Below are positions 34,265-42,778 of a stretch of 64,000 nucleotides of DNA, one piece after another. This DNA is from Bacteroidia bacterium (GTDB lineage Bacteria > Bacteroidota > Bacteroidia > J057). The stretch is taken from the NCBI GenBank assembly GCA_030430205.1, contig JAUIGE010000001.1:124001-188000 (forward strand). The letters run 5' to 3'. The notes below the pieces were generated by a model. That model worked only from the letters and a program-made list of their open reading frames with translations, was not told the origin of the DNA and did not search any database. A program made the translations under genes and the position numbers. The stretch's first letter is position 1; every line of letters starts with the position of its first letter.

Positions 34265-34900
34265 CTATATAACAATGGTAATTTCAGGCGGCGGCGGCGG
34301 AAGCGCCAGGTCATCATTGGACCCCATGCTCCGGTTGCCTACGCTTACCGAGGCAGACACCCATTTAAAAAATCCCTGAAAGCTGGAGCTATCCATCGTA
34401 CCGATGCTGACGACATGATCGGCCAACTCTTCCAGATAACTTTTATCTGCTTTGGGGCCTGCGGCACAGGCGATGATATTCGCAAAGTTGCGTTTCTTCA
34501 CTTCGGGGATCATTTGTGCATACAACTGCCGGTCTGATGGCTTGCCATCCGTCATGATAAAAAGCAAAGGCATCCAATCTCCTTTGGTCTCCCCATCGCT
34601 TTTTTGCACTTCCTTATCCACAACCTTGCATAGCATTTCCAAAGCCTGCCCCAGATGTGTGGGACCGGAGTCCGGTGTGGTGATTTCTGGCAGGTTTACC
34701 TGCTCCAACTCTGTCAATGGCAGGATTTGATTCACCTCTCTATCAAAAGTAATGAGGCTCATAAAAACCGATTCCAATGCAAAAGGGTCCTGTCGAAGCG
34801 ACAGCAACATGGCGTCTAATCCGACATTCACCGCCTGGATAGGCTCGCCTCTCATGGAGCCGGAGGTGTCGATCAGGAGGTATACGGGGAGTCTTCTCAT
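34265..34900 (-). CDS. terY: vWA-domain protein TerY, copy 2
   Basis: 211 residues, vWA domain only. MIDAS motif DTSGSM (~11-16), GPTHLGQAL, FIMTDGKPSD. MIDAS site intact. Ends with ALPPPPPEITIVI, a proline-rich tail. Paralogue of the flanking terY genes; likely binds a metal-dependent partner. 30 bp before copy 3. Confidence 0.87.
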   Translation of the reverse strand: MRRLPVYLLIDTSGSMRGEPIQAVNVGLDAMLLSLRQDPFALESVFMSLITFDREVNQILPLTELEQVNLPEITTPDSGPTHLGQALEMLCKVVDKEVQKSDGETKGDWMPLLFIMTDGKPSDRQLYAQMIPEVKKRNFANIIACAAGPKADKSYLEELADHVVSIGTMDSSSFQGFFKWVSASVSVGNRSMGSNDDLALPPPPPEITIVI

Positions 34901-34915
34901 GGGGGGATGTTTTGT

Positions 34916-35046
34916 GTTTCGGGTTTCGGGTTTCGAGTTTTGGGTTTCGGGTTTCGAGTTTTGGGTTTCGGGTTTCTATCTCTACTCTCTCGTCTCTACT
35001 CTCTCATCTCTACTCTCTCGTCTCTACTCTCTCGTCTCTACCTTCT
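34916..35046 (-). repeat. Composite heptad element (B then A) at the 3' end of TerY copy 1
   Basis: Minus strand: class B purine heptads (34977-35046; AGAGACG/AGAGAGT) that include the last codons and the GAG-TAG stop of the gene at 35010, then class A heptads (34916-34976). Lies between two paralogous terY genes. Confidence 0.85.
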
Positions 35047-35705
35047 ACTCTACCCAATTCCGAGGGTATCTTGGGCAATGCATCTAAATCATTTACAGCT
35101 TCTTCGATCTGTACACTTGCACTAATGGAAGTGGAGACCCATTTGAAAAATGCCTGAAACTGTTTGGCTTCGGGCAAAAATATTTCAATCACATGGGGGG
35201 TGATCTTCTTCAAGCTGCGCTTGCTGGCCTGTAGGCCGATGGCACAGCCTACGATCAGGCCCCAATCTCTTTTTTGGAATGCTTCCAGCCCTTTCTGAAA
35301 GTACATATCGGCAAAGCCTCTTTTCTCTTCGGGATCCCAAAGGTCGTTGGGGCCTCCATCTGTCATGATGAAGACGAGCGGCTTCCAGTCACCCTTTTGG
35401 GTGCTGCTGCTCTTGCTCACTTCCCTGTCGGCGCTCAGCGCCGTAAGCTCCAGGGCTTTGCCCATCGCAGTCTGACCAGAGGCCCGAAACTCGGGCATCT
35501 GGAAACTGACAAGGTCTGTTAAAGGAACGATCTGCCTGGCTTCGGAGGCAAATGTGATGATACTGAGCCACACGGTCTCCAGGGCATAAGGATCTCTGCG
35601 AAGCGTGCTTACCAGTACTTCAACTCCTTCCTGCAAAGAAGCGATAGGCTCTCCTGACATGGAGCCAGAAGTATCCAATACCAGGTATATGGGCAGCTTT
35701 CGCAT
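35010..35705 (-). CDS. terY: vWA-domain protein TerY, copy 1
   Basis: 231 residues. MIDAS motif DTSGSMSGEPI, GQTAMGKAL, FIMTDGGPND. Ends with a repeat-made tail (GRVEGRDERVETRE) and GAG-TAG stop from class B DNA. First of three terY genes; follows the last terD by 6 bp. Confidence 0.86.
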   Translation of the reverse strand: MRKLPIYLVLDTSGSMSGEPIASLQEGVEVLVSTLRRDPYALETVWLSIITFASEARQIVPLTDLVSFQMPEFRASGQTAMGKALELTALSADREVSKSSSTQKGDWKPLVFIMTDGGPNDLWDPEEKRGFADMYFQKGLEAFQKRDWGLIVGCAIGLQASKRSLKKITPHVIEIFLPEAKQFQAFFKWVSTSISASVQIEEAVNDLDALPKIPSELGRVEGRDERVETRE

Positions 35706-35711
35706 GCATTT

Positions 35712-36374
35712 TTAGGTATTTTGATAGACGTAGTCTTTGAGTATGTCACCAAAGCTATCGCTAGGGTGGGCATTACCCAAAGCTCTGAACTTCCAGCCGT
35801 CTCCACGGCGGTATACTTCTCCAAATACAACCGTGCGCATCAGGTTGTATTCCGGATCATTGGAGAGGTTGAATCTGGCCATTTCTTTGCCATTGGCATC
35901 AACGGCGCGGATGTAGGCATTGTCTACCAGACCAAAATGCTGGCTGCGTGCTGTACCCTGATAGATGCAGGCCATGAAAATAATTCTGTGGTAGCGAGCA
36001 GGCATTTGATTTAACATCACCACAATCTGCTCATCATCGCCGTCGCCATCGCCTGTCAGGTTGTCACCTGTATGGAAAGCTACGCCTTCCGGATGGCGGA
36101 GGTTATTAAAGAAAATAACATCGCTATTGACAAGGACCACTTGTCTTCCGCGATGATTGGCCACCTGGCCGAGGTTGGCGACTTTGCCATTTTCATCCAG
36201 CATAAAAGCAATGGCGTCCAGGTCAAAATCCGGCTCATTACTTCCCAATAAACCTCCCAGAAATCCTTTTTTCTTTTGACGAACATCCCAGCCCAGGCCA
36301 AGCGTTACTTTAGAAAGATTGTAAGTATCCTTACTGAGGTCAATGGTTTGTCCTTTTTTAAGATTAATAGCCAT
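35712..36374 (-). CDS. terD: TerD-family Ca2+-binding stress protein, copy 3
   Basis: 220 residues. Signature pieces: MAINLKKGQTIDLSK, LGLGWDV, DFDLDAIAFMLDENGK, and the metal site GDNLTGDGDGDDE. Longer than its neighbours because of an insert after GWD (RQKKKGFLGGLLGSNEP). TerD proteins bind calcium and are linked with tellurite resistance and cell envelope stress. Confidence 0.93.
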   Translation of the reverse strand: MAINLKKGQTIDLSKDTYNLSKVTLGLGWDVRQKKKGFLGGLLGSNEPDFDLDAIAFMLDENGKVANLGQVANHRGRQVVLVNSDVIFFNNLRHPEGVAFHTGDNLTGDGDGDDEQIVVMLNQMPARYHRIIFMACIYQGTARSQHFGLVDNAYIRAVDANGKEMARFNLSNDPEYNLMRTVVFGEVYRRGDGWKFRALGNAHPSDSFGDILKDYVYQNT

Positions 36375-36403
36375 AATGTTATAGTTGAGGGTTAATGGGA
36401 AAT

Positions 36404-36973
36404 TTAGGAGTAGTCGTTCAGGTAAGCTTGTAAGCCTCCCGTTTTACCTACGCCAGAGGCTTCAAAACGCCATTCGTTTTGCTTTTTGTACAATCGCCCA
36501 AAGGTGATCGCTGTTTCAATGGAGAAGTCTTCATCCAGCTCATACATGAGGATTTCTTCATCATTCACCTGATTGAAGATACGGATGAAAGAATTGCGGA
36601 CTTGTCCAAAATTTTGCTTGCGCTCATCCGCATCATGGATGGTCACCACAAAAAGCAACTCTGCAACCCCTGCATCAACTTTTGACAAGTCTATATTGAC
36701 GAGCTCGTCATCTCCATCTCCTTCGCCGGTGAGGTTGTCACCTGTATGGTGTACCGCGCCATCAGGAGAGTCTGTATTATTGTAAAAAATAAAGTGGTGG
36801 TCAGAAAGGATTTTGCCGTTGCTGCCCAACATAAAGACAGAGGCATCCAGATCAAAGTCATGCCCACCGGGACTTTCGTTGGTGTCCCATCCCAATCCAA
36901 CGCCAATTTTTTGCAGGCCGGGATTGTCTTTCCCCAACTGCACACGCTGACCTTTTACCAGGCTGATTGCCAT
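36404..36973 (-). CDS. terD: TerD-family Ca2+-binding stress protein, copy 2
   Basis: 189 residues, the standard TerD length. Motifs: LVKGQRVQLGKDNP, GVGLGWDTN, DFDLDASVFMLGSNGK, GDNLTGEGDGDDE, EFNFGQVRN-like and ELDEDFSIETAI. Acidic residues in both loops fit two Ca2+ sites. 29 bp upstream of copy 3. Confidence 0.94.
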   Translation of the reverse strand: MAISLVKGQRVQLGKDNPGLQKIGVGLGWDTNESPGGHDFDLDASVFMLGSNGKILSDHHFIFYNNTDSPDGAVHHTGDNLTGEGDGDDELVNIDLSKVDAGVAELLFVVTIHDADERKQNFGQVRNSFIRIFNQVNDEEILMYELDEDFSIETAITFGRLYKKQNEWRFEASGVGKTGGLQAYLNDYS

Positions 36974-36984
36974 AATTAATTGAT

Positions 36985-37542
36985 TTACTGATATTTACCT
37001 ACAAAAAATCCCAGGTCTTCGTTGTAGCCTTTTCCGAGTGCTTCAAACTTCCACTCGCCGCCCCGGCGGTACAGGCGCCCAAATTCTACACTTGTCTCGA
37101 TCGAGAAATCCTCATCAAGCTCATATTTGGCGATCTCTTCATTGCTGTTCGCATCATAAATACGCATATAGGAATTGCGGACCTGTCCGAAATTCTGTTT
37201 GCGCGCTTCTGATTCGTGGATAGTGACAAGAAAGACGATTTCTTCTATTTCTTTGCTGACCTTATTGAGGTCTACTGTGATGGTTTCATCATCCCCTCCG
37301 TCGGAATTTCCGCCGGTGAGGTCGTCTTCTGCTCCTTCTACGGAGCCATCTGCCGACAACATATTGTTGTAAAAAACGAAGTATTCGTCTTTTGGCAATT
37401 TGCCATTGCTGTTGAGCATGAAAGCAGAGGCGTCTAAGTCAAAATCATGTCCTGATGAGTCATTAGGATCCCAACCAAGTCCAACACAGACTTTACTTAG
37501 GCCAATGCCTACCCGTTGTCCTTTTTGGAGATTGATAGCCAT
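36985..37542 (-). CDS. terD: TerD-family Ca2+-binding stress protein, copy 1
   Basis: 185 residues. MAINLQKGQRVGIGLSKVCV, GLGWDPNDSSGHDFDLDASA, EDDLTGGNSDGGDDETI (the metal loop differs: NSDGGDDE instead of GDGDDE), ELDEDFSIETSVEFGRLYRR. First of the terD trio, 36 bp after the CaCA exchanger. Confidence 0.93.
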   Translation of the reverse strand: MAINLQKGQRVGIGLSKVCVGLGWDPNDSSGHDFDLDASAFMLNSNGKLPKDEYFVFYNNMLSADGSVEGAEDDLTGGNSDGGDDETITVDLNKVSKEIEEIVFLVTIHESEARKQNFGQVRNSYMRIYDANSNEEIAKYELDEDFSIETSVEFGRLYRRGGEWKFEALGKGYNEDLGFFVGKYQ

Positions 37543-37578
37543 AGGTTACTGATATTTTTATGTTTGGTTAAAAAAAAA

Positions 37579-38724
37579 TTACAATTTAAGAGAAACTGTG
37601 TGCACAAAATCCTGCAACCAGTTACTGATTCCTTCTAAAGATTCCCATCCATTGGCTCTTCCAATCACATATATCAGGAAAATGATATAAATGCTAAAAA
37701 GCAGCACAGATTTGATAATGCCCATTTTTCTGCGGATCAGGAAGATTCCAAAAGCGCCAATTGTGGAGAATAGCAGAAAGGCCCGTAACTCGCTTGTATT
37801 GGCGATGGTCTCAGGAGACATCGTGATGGGTTCATAGATAATGGTATAGAGGAAAAGCGGAAGCCCCAGGGCAAAACAAATATCAAAGATATTGCTTCCT
37901 AATGCATTGGAGATGGCGTCATCATAATTGCCTTTCATACCATCCCGGATGGAGATAAAGGTATCAGGCACACTGGTCGCTGCCGCTGCCAGGATGACCG
38001 CCACAAAATAAACAGGGATGCCAAAAGCTTCTCCCAGGCCTTCACAGGCTTCTACCAGGAAGTAACAGGACACACCCAAAATCGCGGTAGCGACCAGGAG
38101 CAGTGTCCAGCCTATCTTGCCATTTAATTGTCTTCCACGGACAAATAAGCCCGCTAAATTCAGGGTAAGCAAAGATTTCAGAAAAGGGGCATTTTCCTCC
38201 TCCTCCTCTTCGTCATCCTCTTCTTCCTCTTCTGCTCCCTCCTCCTTTTTCTTCATGCTGCTAAACATATAGACAATGTAGATTACATACATGAGCATAA
38301 GAACCATACCATGCCACCAGTAGAGGGTATCCCCACTTATCAGCATGATAAGCACAAACTCACACAGAATCAGCGCAATGCCGTCCCGGAGAATTACCTT
38401 CCGCGAAGGTTGTATAGATTTGGCAATCCCAAACCCTATGACGATCAACGCCACCAAACTGGGAATGATAACACCATTAAAAACGGCGCTACCTGCGGTG
38501 GTGCCTATACCACCCGCAAAGCCATCAGTATCTTTGACTGCAAAAAGGAAAAAGAAGGTGGTCAGCAATTCCGGAACCGAACTGCCAATCGCATTGATAG
38601 TTGCTCCACGGACCCCTTCAGAAAGGTTTCTGCCCAGATATTCCGATGCAGTTTCGAATCCATCACTGGCTCTCCAAATCACAATACAGCAAAGGGCGAT
38701 GATGGTAAGGTAAATAAGGGCCAT
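37579..38724 (-). CDS. Sodium/calcium exchanger (CaCA/YrbG family)
   Basis: 381 residues, about ten membrane helices in two inverted halves. The alpha-1 motif INAIGSSVPELLTTFFF and alpha-2 motif AATSVPDTFISIRDGMKGN ... SNALGSNIFDI are complete. A cytosolic loop after residue ~155 is extremely acidic (EEEEEDDEEEEEEN). Exports Ca2+ against Na+ or H+. First gene of the run that continues into terD; coupling with Ca2+-binding TerD proteins is a sensible inference. Confidence 0.92.
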   Translation of the reverse strand: MALIYLTIIALCCIVIWRASDGFETASEYLGRNLSEGVRGATINAIGSSVPELLTTFFFLFAVKDTDGFAGGIGTTAGSAVFNGVIIPSLVALIVIGFGIAKSIQPSRKVILRDGIALILCEFVLIMLISGDTLYWWHGMVLMLMYVIYIVYMFSSMKKKEEGAEEEEEDDEEEEEENAPFLKSLLTLNLAGLFVRGRQLNGKIGWTLLLVATAILGVSCYFLVEACEGLGEAFGIPVYFVAVILAAAATSVPDTFISIRDGMKGNYDDAISNALGSNIFDICFALGLPLFLYTIIYEPITMSPETIANTSELRAFLLFSTIGAFGIFLIRRKMGIIKSVLLFSIYIIFLIYVIGRANGWESLEGISNWLQDFVHTVSLKL

Positions 38725-38802
38725 TAAATTATCTTAATTGAGGGTTTTGTACCTTATGTAAAAGTAGTAATTATCTTGGGTTTTGAAAGGTTTTTTTAGG
38801 AA

Positions 38803-41658
38803 TCACAAATAGCCTTCCAGCTTTTTTTGCGCTTCTTTCCCTATCAATGGCTCTTCCAAAAGCCGCTTTACCAGCGCTTCTGTTTTGCTGCGTTTGTTCT
38901 TTTCCTTGTACAATGTCAACAAGGCAAAAGCCGCCTTCAACTGCAGAGCGTCTAATTCCAAGGCTAATTCATAAGCAGCTATAGCCTGCTTGTTTTTGCC
39001 TTTTTCCTGCCACAGATAGCCTTCCAAAAAGGCTTTTTGGGCCTTTTCCCGTATACTTCCGGGCTGCCACGCCAGCAGCTCTTCATTTGCCTGATTCCAT
39101 TGTCCCAGCAGGATAAAAAGCTCATGGCGCAGGGCTGGCTCATCCAATCTTCCCCGGCCACGGCCTTCGTTTACCAGGCTGAAAGCATTGGACATATCGC
39201 CTTCTTTCGCATAATTATAGGCCAGGTAGATGGCCATGTTGCGGTTAGCGCTTCCCGCTGACCTCAGCAGCTCATAGGCTGGCTGGAGGATGTCTATCGC
39301 TTCGCGATGCCTGCCTGCGCGCCCCAGCGCGCTGACATATTGCAGGCGCAAGCCATAATCCTGCGGGCGCTGCGCGCTTTGCTCGGCAAAGAATGCCAGG
39401 GCATCTTCCTCATCGCCCAAACTGGCGCGTATGTCAAAAGCAAAAGCTTTTGCTTCGCGCTGCCGGTCACGCAGGTAAGTCGAAAAAGTGGGGACTTCTT
39501 CCGCATACTTTTCCGCCAATTCAATAGCCTCCTTATATTTCGCCTGACTGAGGTAAAACTCACGCAAACTGCGCTGTATGTCCGCTTTTTCGGAGAAATC
39601 ACTTTCCAGCTCATAGGCTTTTTTCAGCCAGGCTTCTTTTTCCGCACCCTCTGACATATCGGCCATCACGCCATAGATAGGCGCATAGTTGGGGTTGATA
39701 TTTTGGGCAAGCGCCAGTTTTTCCTTTGCCAATTCTGCTTCCCCCTTACGCAGATGTGCACGAGCCAAAGCCAGATAGGCTGGCAAATATTTTTCATCCC
39801 ACTGCAATGCTGTATCGAGCTGAGCAAAGGTTTTTTCCGAAGCAAAACCCATACGCAAACCCGACTCCGCCAGGCTGGTGTAGACAGCGGCCCAATTGCT
39901 CGCCATGGCGCTTTTATCACCCGAAAGATAGCTTTTCTGCCTGTCCACGAGGCTATCGAGAAAGCCAAAAAGCGCTCTGTCTTTGAGCAGAAGATCGTTG
40001 CGGGTATTGACCGATTTGTGGTTGAGGGGGTGCACTTTTACAGGGGCGAAATATGCCGTATAGGTCTGGGCCAGGTATTCGTGCTCGTTATTGGCGGAAT
40101 AATAATCAAGCGTCAGGTCATTTTCCATGGCATGTGCATAGAGCTGGCGCACACGGCGCTTTTCCTGATCGGTAAATACGGTCATGTGAAAGAGGTGCAC
40201 ATACTCGTGCAGGGTGACATTGCGCTCGAGGTGAGCGCCTCGCTCTACATACTCGATGCCAGTGGCTCCGCTGCCTACGCCCCGTATGTCCATCCATTGA
40301 CGATTGTCGAAAGTTGTATTTCCACGGAAATAGGGGTTTTTCATGGCCAGAGCCAGGTCAATATGCAGCGGTGGGATCACAAATTTTCTTCCCAGTTTAT
40401 TCAAAAAAGGAAAATAAACCTTGCTGGCATGCAGTTGGTTCCAAATCATTTTTTGCACCCGATCTCCGGGATAATAGGCCATATCCGGAAACAATTCCTG
40501 GAAAGCCTTCATCTCATCCTCCCGGATTTCAGTCTGAGCGATTTTCGCCTCCAGCTCATCAATATTCACCAGGTAAGCGATGCGCTTTTGCTTGATGGTA
40601 GCTGCCAGGGCATTGTGCGCGGGTCCGTAGTTGGTTTTTTTGTTTAAAATTTCCTTAAAAACCTTCTCCGCATCATCCAATCTTTCCTTTCCACGCCCAT
40701 AATCCATATACATGGCTGAGCCGATAAACATGGCCGGGATGACAGAATGAGGGTAATCTTCCTGAATCCGGGTGGCCAGCCGGATGGCTTCTGCTATCTT
40801 ATTCTGAGAAATCAATTTCTCGGCATCTTGTAGTTTTTCGCGTATCGCGTCTTCATTTTCATCGACATACTCATTGTAGGTGAGCTGGGTGTGGCCATTG
40901 CCCCAGTGCCAATGGGTCAGGAAGTGAAGCGGATTGACCTCCAGCGCAATCTTCCAATGCTCGGCCATGGCCGGCAGCTGAGTGGCGTCGACCCGACGCC
41001 AGATGGCGTATCCGTAGTAAAAGCGGGCATCCGCATTGAAGGGTTCATAGTAGAGAGCCCCTCTGAGGGCTTCCTCCGCTGCGGGCATGTCCCGCAACCA
41101 GAAATGAGCTTCTCCTTCCAGCAAATGCATCAGGCTGTACTCCGAATGTATCTTCTTCATTTCCAGGGCCAGGTCCAGAGCATCCTTATACCGCTTTTGG
41201 TACAAAAGCACCTTGCCGATCCAATATACTGCCTCGGGCTCTTCCGAGGCGCAGCTTTCAAGCAGACTGACTGCTTTGGATAATTCCCATGACTCAATAT
41301 ACAGCCTGCCGCGCAGCACTTTGGCGCGCTTGTTTTGGGGCGATCGCCTCTGCACGCTGTCTATGATGGTTTGCGCCTGCGCAAATTCATTGATGTGAAT
41401 CAGGTAATCGGCCTTGGCGATAGCCGCATCATCGGAAGCAGGCATACCGGCCGGCAGGATGTCGGGGATCTGATCCCAAAGCCCCCAGCTGAGCAGCTGG
41501 TATATATTGGCAGAACCATGGTTCTGACGGATAAGCTGGCGTGAGAACTCCAGTTCAACCAGCGCTTCTTCCGTCTCGTCAGCGGTCATGCCTTCCTGGG
41601 CTATTCCCTGGACAAAATAAAATAGTAAGCCTATGAACAGCAGCAGTGGGTATTTCAT
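38803..41658 (-). CDS. Secreted TPR protein with gluzincin-like metalloprotease motif
   Basis: 951 residues. Signal peptide (1-20, ending QGIAQ). Residues ~80-300 and ~620-940 are TPR repeats (LARAHLRKGEAELAKEKLAL, AIAAYELALELDALQLKAAF). In the middle, TLHEYVHLFH (484-488 is HEYVH) is an HExxH zinc motif, and SANNEHEYLA (E525/E527) ~38 residues later could supply the third ligand, as in gluzincins. Probably periplasmic or surface protease or protease-like scaffold. No type IX sorting domain seen. Confidence 0.78.
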   Translation of the reverse strand: MKYPLLLFIGLLFYFVQGIAQEGMTADETEEALVELEFSRQLIRQNHGSANIYQLLSWGLWDQIPDILPAGMPASDDAAIAKADYLIHINEFAQAQTIIDSVQRRSPQNKRAKVLRGRLYIESWELSKAVSLLESCASEEPEAVYWIGKVLLYQKRYKDALDLALEMKKIHSEYSLMHLLEGEAHFWLRDMPAAEEALRGALYYEPFNADARFYYGYAIWRRVDATQLPAMAEHWKIALEVNPLHFLTHWHWGNGHTQLTYNEYVDENEDAIREKLQDAEKLISQNKIAEAIRLATRIQEDYPHSVIPAMFIGSAMYMDYGRGKERLDDAEKVFKEILNKKTNYGPAHNALAATIKQKRIAYLVNIDELEAKIAQTEIREDEMKAFQELFPDMAYYPGDRVQKMIWNQLHASKVYFPFLNKLGRKFVIPPLHIDLALAMKNPYFRGNTTFDNRQWMDIRGVGSGATGIEYVERGAHLERNVTLHEYVHLFHMTVFTDQEKRRVRQLYAHAMENDLTLDYYSANNEHEYLAQTYTAYFAPVKVHPLNHKSVNTRNDLLLKDRALFGFLDSLVDRQKSYLSGDKSAMASNWAAVYTSLAESGLRMGFASEKTFAQLDTALQWDEKYLPAYLALARAHLRKGEAELAKEKLALAQNINPNYAPIYGVMADMSEGAEKEAWLKKAYELESDFSEKADIQRSLREFYLSQAKYKEAIELAEKYAEEVPTFSTYLRDRQREAKAFAFDIRASLGDEEDALAFFAEQSAQRPQDYGLRLQYVSALGRAGRHREAIDILQPAYELLRSAGSANRNMAIYLAYNYAKEGDMSNAFSLVNEGRGRGRLDEPALRHELFILLGQWNQANEELLAWQPGSIREKAQKAFLEGYLWQEKGKNKQAIAAYELALELDALQLKAAFALLTLYKEKNKRSKTEALVKRLLEEPLIGKEAQKKLEGYL

Positions 41659-41660
41659 AA

Positions 41661-41681
41661 AAATTTCCTTTGGGGAAATTT
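41661..41681. repeat. Small inverted repeat upstream of the TPR metalloprotease
   Basis: AAATTTCC and GGAAATTT (8 bp each, 5-base loop) lie two bases upstream of the ATG of the TPR gene (41656-41658) and 29 bases after the PPK2 stop. It could occlude the start in the mRNA or be an operator; too AT-rich for a strong terminator. Confidence 0.4.
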
Positions 41682-41710
41682 AGGAAGAAAAATGCAGAGT
41701 TATTTTCTGC

Positions 41711-42670
41711 TTAATCCAAACTATGGCTGGACCGATGGTACCTCAGCACGACTTCGGGGTCGGGAGAAAGAGAGGTACAGGGATTTTCTTTTCCCTCATA
41801 GGATAAAATGGATAGTACATATCGCATGCTTTCGAGCCGCGCCTTTTTCTTGTCATTGGCTTTGACGATGATCCAGGGGCTATAGGAGGTGTGGGTTTTG
41901 CTAAACATTTCCTCCTTGAATTTGGAGTATTTCTCCCAGTTTTCCTGCGCTTTTTCGTCCACGGGGCTGATTTTCCACTGCTTGAGCGGGTCTGTGCGCC
42001 GCGCATCAAAACGCTCTGCCTGCGTTTCTTTTGAAATAGAGAACCAGAATTTTATGACCTCTACCCCATCTTCGTAGAGCATGTGTTCAAACTCGGGAAC
42101 CTGCTGCATGAATATTTCATATTGGCGATCGGTGCAAAAACCCATCACAGGCTCAACGACAGCCCGGTTATACCAGCTTCTGTCAAAGAAGACGATCTCG
42201 CCCGGATTGGGCAGAGCCTGGGAATAACGCTGAAAGTACCATTGTCCTTTCTCTATCTCTGTGGGTTTGGACAGGGCGACCACCCGCGCGGTGCGCGGAT
42301 TCAGGTGCTCGATAAATCGACGGATAGAGCCGCCTTTCCCTGCCGCATCACGGCCTTCAAATATAATGGCGATGCGCCTTCCTTTCAATTGTACAGAGCG
42401 CTGAAGCTTGACCAGCTCAATCTGTAATTTCTCAAGTTCCTGCTCATATTTGAGCTTATAGAGCGTCTTGCTGATGTCGATGTTTTTCGACAACAACAAC
42501 TCGCGCAGCGCTTTTTTGGTGTTGATTTGAGTCAGTTCTTCCTCAGTCAGTTTTACCTGTTTTTTCAGCGTTTTGCCTACCAGTTTTTCTTCCTGTGAAA
42601 GGCCTTTGCTCCTTCCATTTGACTTGATTTTCGCTTTTGTCTCCTGATTGAGGGTGTCCTGCTTTGCCAT
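41711..42670 (-). CDS. ppk2: Polyphosphate kinase 2 family protein
   Basis: 319 residues. Walker A FEGRDAAGKGGSIRRF, Walker B GEIVFFDRSWYNRAVVEPVM, lid region KFWFSISKETQAERFDAR and a C-terminal motif SPWIIVKANDKKKARLESMR. Uses polyphosphate to phosphorylate nucleotides (or the reverse). The N-terminal ~75 residues are basic and helical. Class (I, II or III) not decided here; the length fits class I/III. Downstream of lysA. Confidence 0.93.
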   Translation of the reverse strand: MAKQDTLNQETKAKIKSNGRSKGLSQEEKLVGKTLKKQVKLTEEELTQINTKKALRELLLSKNIDISKTLYKLKYEQELEKLQIELVKLQRSVQLKGRRIAIIFEGRDAAGKGGSIRRFIEHLNPRTARVVALSKPTEIEKGQWYFQRYSQALPNPGEIVFFDRSWYNRAVVEPVMGFCTDRQYEIFMQQVPEFEHMLYEDGVEVIKFWFSISKETQAERFDARRTDPLKQWKISPVDEKAQENWEKYSKFKEEMFSKTHTSYSPWIIVKANDKKKARLESMRYVLSILSYEGKENPCTSLSPDPEVVLRYHRSSHSLD

Positions 42671-42778
42671 AGAGATACTTTCGGTTTAGGTTTTGATTCA
42701 AAAAAATCAATTTCCACCGATTCTCTTTCAATAGAAAAAGCAAAAGTCAGGAGAGCAAATGATTTAGGCCAATGGGCC

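Noticed and set aside
34907-35157. Three overlapping plus-strand frames rich in GFRVSGF and SLLSRLYS
   Set aside because: They are the reverse-strand shadow of the composite heptad element and of terY copy 1; no protein-like composition.
39703-40647. 314-codon plus-strand frame inside the TPR metalloprotease gene
   Set aside because: Antisense to a gene with signal peptide, TPRs and HExxH motif.
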